Assembly (NCBI GenBank): GCA_001873075.1
Contig: MNYL01000101.1
Location: 1-5,374, forward strand
Length of the DNA stretch: 5,374 nt
Direction of reading: 5' to 3'
DNA from: Fibrobacteres bacterium CG2_30_45_31
Lineage (GTDB): Bacteria > Fibrobacterota > Fibrobacteria > Fibrobacterales > Fibrobacteraceae
The notes beneath the pieces are model-generated. The model was not told the origin of the DNA. It was given only the letters and a program-made list of their open reading frames with translations, and ran no database searches. A program made the translations under genes and the position numbers. How positions within the stretch are numbered: the first letter of the stretch is position 1; each line of letters opens with the position of its first letter. Shown in pieces: positions 1 to 4,638 of this stretch.

Positions 1-1
1 T

Positions 2-589
2 TGCATTTTCCCCTTGATCCGTGCGGGGGCACTTATGCAGGAATCTGCCGAAGAGCGCAAAAAGCAAACGGAAGAGGAACGTCGCCTGTTTTATGTCGGC
101 TGCACCCGGGCTAAAAAGCAATTATCCCTGTATCATGCGGAACGTCGTTTCTGGCAGGGGTCCATTCAGAATTTCCCGCCCTCCCGATTTTTGGAGGAAC
201 TAGATCCCCTGACCACCTCTGTGGAAGGACTTGAGGACTTTTCGGTATTGGCTCCTCTATCGAGCCCAAGTCGGAGCTTTGACAATTTCCGCAAACCTCA
301 GACTTTTGCTCCCCGTGATTTTGTTCAAAAAAGTAATACTCGTCACGTTGTTTACAAAAATGCAAAGTCGGAACCAAAACCGGAGTCTCAGGGACCTCGT
401 ATTGTTTATGACGAATACAGTGAAAATCCATTTCATCCAGGCGTTAAGGTTCGTCACGGGCGCTTTGGGTCGGGTGTTTTGCTGAGTTGTTCGGGATCGG
501 GTGAGGATGCTCGTGTGGAGGTTCGATTTGGCGATGGAACGGTGCGCAAGTTGGTGTTGAAATTTGCGAGTTTGGAAATTGTTGGGTGA
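2..589 (+). CDS. UvrD/PcrA-type superfamily 1 DNA helicase, C-terminal part (5' truncated)
   Basis: This is the C-terminal end of an ATP-dependent 3'-5' DNA helicase of the UvrD/PcrA/Rep family, which acts in DNA repair and in clearing replication forks. The frame is open from the first bases, so the start lies upstream. The TTG at 14 is only an internal Leu codon. The strongest evidence is helicase motif VI, EERRLFYVGCTRAKKQL, at 74-124, whose Arg in the TRA(K) segment contacts ATP phosphate in this family. The preceding IFP at 5-13 fits the family's conserved 'GxFP' segment. A poorly conserved linker of about 65 residues (roughly 227-420) follows. The last ~54 residues (425-586; pattern VRHGRFGSGV, then an acidic stretch and KFASLE) match the Tudor-like C-terminal domain of PcrA/UvrD, which in those proteins contacts RNA polymerase. 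It ends with TGA at 587-589. UvrD and PcrA cannot be told apart from this fragment. Rep is less likely because of the Tudor-like tail. Confidence 0.9.
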   Translation, partial: CIFPLIRAGALMQESAEERKKQTEEERRLFYVGCTRAKKQLSLYHAERRFWQGSIQNFPPSRFLEELDPLTTSVEGLEDFSVLAPLSSPSRSFDNFRKPQTFAPRDFVQKSNTRHVVYKNAKSEPKPESQGPRIVYDEYSENPFHPGVKVRHGRFGSGVLLSCSGSGEDARVEVRFGDGTVRKLVLKFASLEIVG

Positions 590-642
590 AGCCGCGATGT
601 CGGGTCTTTTTTATCTTTTAATGAAACCGATGGAGATTCCCT

Positions 643-930
643 ATGCTTGAGCGTGAAGATATCTTGAAACTTGCGAAATTATCGCGGTTAAAAATTGCGG
701 ATGCAGATATGGAGTCCATTTCCGGTCACTTGGGAAAAATGCTCCAACACATGGATGCCCTTCGTGCTTTGGATCTTTCTCAAGTGGAACCGATGACGGG
801 CGTTGAAGAGGGGATTACTGTTTTGCGTGAAGATATTCCGCAATCCTCCTTCACGCATGAACAGGCTTTTGCCAATGCTCCTTCTGTAGAAAATGGACAT
901 TTTGTCATCCCCAAGGTCATCGGCGGTTAG
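643..930 (+). CDS. gatC: Aspartyl/glutamyl-tRNA amidotransferase subunit C
   Basis: GatC is the small subunit of the GatCAB amidotransferase. That complex converts Glu-tRNA(Gln) and/or Asp-tRNA(Asn) into the correctly amidated tRNAs in the cytoplasm. GatC has no catalytic site; it wraps around and stabilises the GatA-GatB interface. The 95-residue length is typical. Family landmarks are present: LAKLSRLKI at residues 10-18, a helix with LGKMLQHMDAL at 30-40, DLSQVEPM at 44-51, VLRED at 60-64, and a C-terminal NAP...FVIPKVIGG at 78-95. The ATG at 643 is supported by GGAGA at 632-636, six bases upstream. A 53-base gap separates it from the helicase gene. The gap holds a T-rich run (606-619) but no strong stem. 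No gatA or gatB is next to it; kdsB follows after 12 bases in the same reading frame, with in-frame TAG codons at 928 and 937 between them. Confidence 0.93.
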   Translation: MLEREDILKLAKLSRLKIADADMESISGHLGKMLQHMDALRALDLSQVEPMTGVEEGITVLREDIPQSSFTHEQAFANAPSVENGHFVIPKVIGG

Positions 931-942
931 CGCCGGTAGCGT

Positions 943-1635
943 ATGAACTCGGTCCATTGTATCGTTCCCGCGCGCCTAGGCTCCTCCCGTTTTCCGGGGA
1001 AGCCGCTGGTTCTTATCCGAGGCCGCGAAATGATTCTCCGGACTTTGGATAGAGCTCGTGATGCCGGTTGTTTTGATCGCATTGTTTGCGCTACCGATTC
1101 TTTGAAAATTGCCTCTTTAGTCGAAAAATCCGGCTACGAAGCTGTGATGACCGGGGTTTGTGCGACAGGCTCGGATCGAGTCTATGAAGCCTCTCAAAAA
1201 TTGGATTTGGATTTAGTTGTCAATCTTCAGGGCGATGAACCTGTGGCTGATCTGGGTATGCTTCGTGATGTAAAAAATGCTCTCGTGGCGGAGCCGGAAG
1301 CCTGGGTCACAGCTTCTTGCTATTTATCCCCCGAGGATTATCAGACAGCGTCTATTGTGAAGGTAAAAGCGGAGGATGGCTATGCGGTCGCTTTTTCTCG
1401 GTCCCTTCCAGAAACTGCCACAGGTTGGCAGACTCATCGTGGTGTGTACGCGTATTCCAGGAAGGCGCGTGAGGAATTTCATGGGCTTTCTCAAACTGAG
1501 GAAGAAATGAAAAATTCCTTAGAACAGTTACGCATTTTGGGGCGTCGCCCCATTCGAGTGGTTTATAGTAACGCAGTTTCTTTGTCGGTAGATATTCCTT
1601 CCGATGTGGAAAAGGTGGAGTGTTTGGTTCAGTAA
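943..1635 (+). CDS. kdsB: 3-deoxy-manno-octulosonate cytidylyltransferase (CMP-Kdo synthetase), divergent
   Basis: KdsB activates Kdo with CTP to give CMP-Kdo and pyrophosphate, in the cytoplasm. The product feeds Kdo transfer onto lipid A. Family motifs in order are: N-terminal nucleotide-binding loop PARLGSSRFPGKPL (9-22), ATD (50-52), TGSDRVYEA (75-83), VNLQGDEP (93-100) with the Mg-binding Asp98, FSR (151-153), HRGVYAYS (165-172), LEQLRIL (193-199) and VDIPSDVEKV (216-225) with the second metal-site Asp217. At 230 residues it is shorter than the ~245-250 usual. Most of the loss lies between FSR and HRGVYAYS, where only 11 residues remain against 23 in the E. coli enzyme. The His of the usual HxSGT(D/E)R segment is replaced (VCATGSDR), and the Gly before the C-terminal metal Asp is Ser-Val. 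There is no good Shine-Dalgarno before 943, so translation is probably coupled to gatC 12 bases upstream. Another CMP-sugar synthetase is possible, but LEQLR and GVYAY favour KdsB. Confidence 0.88.
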   Translation: MNSVHCIVPARLGSSRFPGKPLVLIRGREMILRTLDRARDAGCFDRIVCATDSLKIASLVEKSGYEAVMTGVCATGSDRVYEASQKLDLDLVVNLQGDEPVADLGMLRDVKNALVAEPEAWVTASCYLSPEDYQTASIVKVKAEDGYAVAFSRSLPETATGWQTHRGVYAYSRKAREEFHGLSQTEEEMKNSLEQLRILGRRPIRVVYSNAVSLSVDIPSDVEKVECLVQ

Positions 1636-1642
1636 AAATGAT

Positions 1643-1646
1643 GGAA
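1643..1646 (+). promoter_or_regulatory. Ribosome binding site of pyrG
   Basis: GGAA lies five bases upstream of the ATG at 1652, in the short gap after the kdsB stop. It favours 1652 over the in-frame ATG at 1604. Starting at 1604 would add 16 residues with no counterpart in CTP synthases, lying within kdsB. Confidence 0.55.
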
Positions 1647-1651
1647 ATAAA

Positions 1652-3298
1652 ATGAAACAACTAGACGAATATAACGGAAAAACAAAATTTATCATCGTTA
1701 CAGGCGGTGTGATCTCCGGTCTTGGAAAAGGTGTCGCAGCGGCATCCATCGGGGCTTTGCTTTCTGGAAAATTGAAAGTAGTTCCTGTCAAGTGTGATGG
1801 CTATTTGAATACCGATCCAGGAACCATGAATCCTACCGAGCACGGTGAAGTTTATGTGCTCGATGACGGTGGTGAAGTGGATATGGACTTTGGCCATTAT
1901 GAACGCTTTCTGAATGTGGTGGCGCGTTCCGAATGGAGCCTCACCATGGGACGCGTTTTTAAACTCATTCTTGAAAAGGAACGCCGTGGGGATTATCTGG
2001 GGCATACTGTTCAGTTTATCCCTCATGTCACCAATGTGATCAAAGAGCATTTGTATCGTGTGGCGACCAAAGAAAAAGCGGATGTGCTGCTTGTGGAAAT
2101 TGGTGGCACCGTGGGTGATTTGGAAAATCAATTTTTTATTGAAGCCGCCCGTCAGCTTTCTCATGAAGTGGGTCAGGAAAATTGCATGTTTGTCCACTTG
2201 ACTTATGTGCCAATTCCAAACGGCGTGAATGAGCAGAAGTCCAAGCCGACGCAAATGTCTGTACGGGATTTGAATGAGAAAGGAATTTATCCTGAAATTC
2301 TGATTGGTCGTTGCGAAGAATATATCAAGCCGCATATCAAAGAAAAGATTGGTCTTTTTTGTAACCTGCCCGCCTCTCATGTTATTTCTGGCGTGGATGT
2401 AAAACATGTATACGAAGTCCCTCTTGTATACGAAGCGGAAGGCGTTCCGGAAATTCTTTTGAAGCGTCTCCAGATTTATGCTCCACCGAAACTAGATGTT
2501 TGGAAAAAACTGGTGGAGACACTCAAACGCAATCAGGTAAACCCTCGCAAGACTTTGACGATTGCTATTTGCGGAAAGTACACGACGCTGGAAGACTCTT
2601 ATGCGAGTGTCGTAGAAGCTCTGAACCATGCTTCGGCCCATCTGGATCTTCGCGTTGAAATCAAGTGGGTGGATACGGAAAAGGTGGAAAATAACACGGA
2701 TGCCGTTGCAAAGTCTCTTCATGGAGTGGATGCGGTCATTGTTCCTGGTGGTTTTGGGAGCCGTGGTATTGAAGGCAAAATTCAACTGATCCAGTATGTC
2801 CGTGAAAAGAAGATTCCATTCCTCGGCATCTGTTATGGTATGCAGTTAGCTGTCGTGGAATTTGCGCGTAACGTTTGTGGCATGAAGGGCGCGAATACTA
2901 CAGAAGTGGAATCGGAAACCTTTAAGGTGGAAACACCTGTGATCGCTTACCTTCCTGGACAGGAATCTATCAAGGAAATGGGTGCTACCATGCGTCTTGG
3001 CGGTCATGATGTGCTGATTCGTGAAGGGTCTCGCGCGGAACAGATTTACAAGTCTCGCCAGATTCGCGAACGTTTCCGTCACCGCTATGAGGTGAACCCA
3101 GAATTTGTGAAGAGCCTTGAAAAAGGCGGCATCATCTTCTCGGGTAGGGCTGCAAATGAAAACATTATGCAGATCATGGAACTTTCCGATCACCCCTACT
3201 TTCTGGCCTGCCAGTTTCATCCTGAACTGAAGTCCTCTTTAATACATCCGGCTCCGCTATTCTTAGAATTGCTGAGGGCCGCTGATGAACGCTCCTGA
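1652..3298 (+). CDS. pyrG: CTP synthase (glutamine-hydrolysing), divergent sequence type
   Basis: PyrG makes CTP from UTP, ATP and glutamine, the last step of pyrimidine nucleotide synthesis. At 548 residues it has the full family length. The N-terminal synthase domain (about 1-280) has VTGGVISGLGKG (16-27, ATP loop), the Mg/UTP region DPGTMNP (55-61), DMDFGHYERF (77-86; Asp79 matches E. coli Asp72), VEIGGTVGD (148-156; Glu149 matches Glu140) and KSKPTQMSV (196-204). The C-terminal class I glutaminase domain (about 300-548) has PGGFGSRGIEG (365-375), the nucleophile elbow LGICYGMQ (391-398, Cys394), RHRYEVN (476-482) and CQFHPE (520-525, with His523 and Glu525 completing the triad). Unlike E. 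coli, it reads KCDGY for KLDPY, PTQMS for PTQHS and GICYGMQ for GICLGMQ. Catalytic residues are intact, so it should be active. It follows kdsB by 16 bases, and its end overlaps the next gene by 14 bases. Confidence 0.97.
   Translation: MKQLDEYNGKTKFIIVTGGVISGLGKGVAAASIGALLSGKLKVVPVKCDGYLNTDPGTMNPTEHGEVYVLDDGGEVDMDFGHYERFLNVVARSEWSLTMGRVFKLILEKERRGDYLGHTVQFIPHVTNVIKEHLYRVATKEKADVLLVEIGGTVGDLENQFFIEAARQLSHEVGQENCMFVHLTYVPIPNGVNEQKSKPTQMSVRDLNEKGIYPEILIGRCEEYIKPHIKEKIGLFCNLPASHVISGVDVKHVYEVPLVYEAEGVPEILLKRLQIYAPPKLDVWKKLVETLKRNQVNPRKTLTIAICGKYTTLEDSYASVVEALNHASAHLDLRVEIKWVDTEKVENNTDAVAKSLHGVDAVIVPGGFGSRGIEGKIQLIQYVREKKIPFLGICYGMQLAVVEFARNVCGMKGANTTEVESETFKVETPVIAYLPGQESIKEMGATMRLGGHDVLIREGSRAEQIYKSRQIRERFRHRYEVNPEFVKSLEKGGIIFSGRAANENIMQIMELSDHPYFLACQFHPELKSSLIHPAPLFLELLRAADERS
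2407..2435 (+). repeat. 11-bp direct repeat inside pyrG
   Basis: TGTATACGAAG occurs at 2407-2417 and again at 2425-2435, exactly 18 bases apart. It is in frame and encodes the twin Val-Tyr-Glu of VYEVPLVYE (residues 253-261). The family has a similar VP core here, so the repeat may be codon coincidence or a small in-frame duplication. Confidence 0.6.
3274..3278 (+). promoter_or_regulatory. Ribosome binding site of the ComEA-like gene, inside pyrG
   Basis: GAGGG lies six bases before the ATG at 3285, within the last codons of pyrG. It fixes the start of the overlapping gene and implies translational coupling to pyrG. Confidence 0.65.
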
Positions 3299-3695
3299 GA
3301 AAAAAGTTCTCTTCCTCGCTCTGTTCCTTTTGGGAACAGGGTGGCTTGTACGCCTTTCTCCTTGGAATCCAATTCCTTCCATTGAATCTTTCTCCTATTC
3401 TGAGGAGGCTCCTGTTGTGGAGCCTTGGCCCCAAAGTGATGTTAAGGAAGGGGACTCTCCAAGGGTTTTAAAAACAAAAAAAACAAGCAAAAAAGTTCAG
3501 TTTCCTATAGCTATTAATCGGGCGTCTTCAGAAGAGCTTTGTGCTCTCAAAGGGGTGGGTCCTAAACTTGCGGATAGGATCATTGCACACCGAAACACGG
3601 TTGGCCCCTTTAAAAGTGCTGCAGATTTAAGAAAAGTATCTGGAATAGGTGATAAAAAATCGAAAACTATTCTTCCCTTTATTATTTTTGATTAA
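3285..3695 (+). CDS. Membrane-anchored ComEA-like helix-hairpin-helix protein
   Basis: This is a 136-residue protein with the architecture of ComEA, a DNA receptor anchored in the cytoplasmic membrane or free in the periplasm. ComEA binds incoming double-stranded DNA during natural transformation. Residues 8-22 form one hydrophobic segment after MNAPEKK, a membrane anchor or uncleaved signal. A Pro/Ser/Glu-rich stretch (25-60) and a Lys-rich linker (63-70) follow. The C-terminal domain begins INRASSEELCALKGVG (77-92), the first helix-hairpin-helix with its GVG turn. It continues with ADRIIAHR (96-103), GPF (107-109) and DLRKVSGIG (114-122), the second hairpin with GIG. These are the usual ComEA/helix-hairpin-helix-3 landmarks. 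There is no SLBB domain, as in the short Gram-negative ComEA proteins. The gene overlaps pyrG by 14 bases and precedes pilM by 34. A DNA-uptake role is inferred; a generic periplasmic DNA-binding protein is the alternative. Confidence 0.85.
   Translation: MNAPEKKVLFLALFLLGTGWLVRLSPWNPIPSIESFSYSEEAPVVEPWPQSDVKEGDSPRVLKTKKTSKKVQFPIAINRASSEELCALKGVGPKLADRIIAHRNTVGPFKSAADLRKVSGIGDKKSKTILPFIIFD
3319..3341 (+). repeat. Inverted repeat (RNA hairpin) at the start of the ComEA-like gene
   Basis: CTGTTCC (3321-3327) and GGAACAG (3333-3339) pair perfectly around a 5-base loop. A T-G wobble and a C-G pair extend the stem to nine pairs at 3319-3341. It lies 21 bases past the pyrG stop, within the codons of the membrane segment. 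No T-run follows on either strand, so it is not a standard terminator. It could affect mRNA stability or translation. Confidence 0.55.
3392..3425 (+). repeat. Two overlapping inverted repeats in the ComEA-like gene
   Basis: CTCCT (3392-3396) can pair with AGGAG (3403-3407). AGGCTCC (3406-3412) can pair with GGAGCCT (3419-3425) around a 6-base loop. The two stems share bases 3406-3407, so they cannot both form in full. The second is stronger (seven pairs, five of them G-C). Chance within Glu/Pro codons is possible. Confidence 0.4.
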
Positions 3696-3729
3696 TTTTA
3701 TAGTTAATTGAACCTAAGTCGTTGTAAAT

Positions 3730-4638
3730 ATGAATGATACAAAGTTACATCTTGGTATCGAAGCGGGTGATGTTCTTCTCAAAGTAGCCCTTTATGATCC
3801 CTCTGAAAAGAAGATCTTGAAGGCTGCGACTTTAGAGACAGGGACAAGCCCTCTCGATGATGTGCCCTCTTTTGAAGCTGCGTTGCAAGGATGGCTTGCA
3901 GAAGATGAAAGTATCGAGCTCGGTACGGTCTCCTTGACTGTATCTTCTTTTAGATCTATTGTGCGCCAAGTTTTTGTACCCCCTGAAGCGACTGACATTT
4001 CTGATTACCTTCGTTGGTATTTACGATCAATCATTAACACAGACGTAGACTCCTATTTCTTGGATTTTCAGATCCTGAATGGGGATGCCAAGTTTGGTCA
4101 TACTGTGTTACTCATCGCGATGCGTCGGGTATGGGTAGATGCCATTCGTAAGGGCTTTCGCAATAAAAGAATTGCGCCTAAGATTTTAGAGGTGGATGTT
4201 ATTTCCATTCTCAACCTTTTAGAAGTTGGTTTTGATCTCTCGTCTGAATTACAGTGTGTAATCAAAGCAGATGTTTCTGGTGTAATGCTTATGTGGGCTT
4301 CCGCCAAAAACTTGCAAGCACTTCGCTGTTGCTCCACTCTTGAGTTAGTCGGAAAATCGCGTGAAGAGGCTTATGCACAGTTGGCGAATTCTATTGTGGA
4401 ACAGATACATCTTGCCGCAGAAGTGAATGGGGCTTCGACCACACATATTCGTCTTTGCGGCGAACTGGCATCCGATATTTTGTTTGTAGAAAGCCTTCGT
4501 TCTGTGGCTTCTAATTATACGCTTTCTCTGATGGATTCTTTTTCAAATATACGACTTCCTGTAGATGAGCAAAGTGTGAGTCACATTTTGTCTTGTGCAG
4601 GGGCTATAGGTGTTGCTTTGCGTGGGGGGAACGAATGA
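3730..4638 (+). CDS. pilM: PilM-like actin-fold protein of type IV pilus assembly
   Basis: PilM is a cytoplasmic actin-like protein that binds the N-terminal tail of PilN and links the pilus motor to the inner-membrane PilN-PilO platform. This protein has 302 residues, shorter than the roughly 350 usual for PilM, and no membrane segment. Its parts fit the fold in order: LGIEAGDVLLKVALYD (8-23, first phosphate strand pair), a central IRQVFVPP-like strand with the helix YLRWYLRSIIN (93-103) then YFLDFQIL (109-116), where PilM carries its 'conserved helix plus dYQv' segment, KADVSG (179-184, second phosphate region), THIRLCGEL (238-246, adenosine region) and the terminal GAIGVALRGG (291-300), very like the GLALRG end of PilM. 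Nucleotide motifs are weakened: Glu for the first Asp, ADVSG for DIG, and CGE for the usual GG. The ATG at 3730 lacks a clear Shine-Dalgarno. ATGA overlap with the PilN-like gene supports the assignment, which rests mainly on fold pattern and context. Confidence 0.78.
   Translation: MNDTKLHLGIEAGDVLLKVALYDPSEKKILKAATLETGTSPLDDVPSFEAALQGWLAEDESIELGTVSLTVSSFRSIVRQVFVPPEATDISDYLRWYLRSIINTDVDSYFLDFQILNGDAKFGHTVLLIAMRRVWVDAIRKGFRNKRIAPKILEVDVISILNLLEVGFDLSSELQCVIKADVSGVMLMWASAKNLQALRCCSTLELVGKSREEAYAQLANSIVEQIHLAAEVNGASTTHIRLCGELASDILFVESLRSVASNYTLSLMDSFSNIRLPVDEQSVSHILSCAGAIGVALRGGNE
4624..4630 (+). promoter_or_regulatory. Ribosome binding site of the PilN-like gene
   Basis: GGGGGGA lies four bases before the ATG at 4635, inside the last pilM codons (the Arg-Gly-Gly end). 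With the ATGA stop-start overlap it fixes the start and implies tight coupling of the two proteins. The G6 run is an unusual form of this site. Confidence 0.55.

Noticed and set aside
592..619. Possible intrinsic terminator after the helicase gene
   Set aside because: There is a T-rich run at 606-619, but the only stem before it is three base pairs (592-594 with 601-603), too weak to support termination.
621..650. Small open frame starting ATG at 621 before gatC
   Set aside because: It encodes nine residues overlapping the gatC start in another frame and has no ribosome binding site of its own.
1604..1651. Longer pyrG beginning at the ATG at 1604
   Set aside because: It would overlap kdsB by 32 bases and add 16 residues not seen in CTP synthases. 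The ATG at 1652 has GGAA at a usable distance and gives the normal family length.
1661..2407. 248-codon open frame on the minus strand opposite pyrG
   Set aside because: It lies wholly within a certain pyrG coding region, its translation resembles no family, and it has no independent signals. It is a mirror of the plus-strand codons.
3690..3729. Possible promoter or terminator before pilM
   Set aside because: TATAGT at 3699-3704 resembles a -10 box, but there is no acceptable -35 at 16-18 bases. The inverted repeat here is A/T only, so neither signal is supported.
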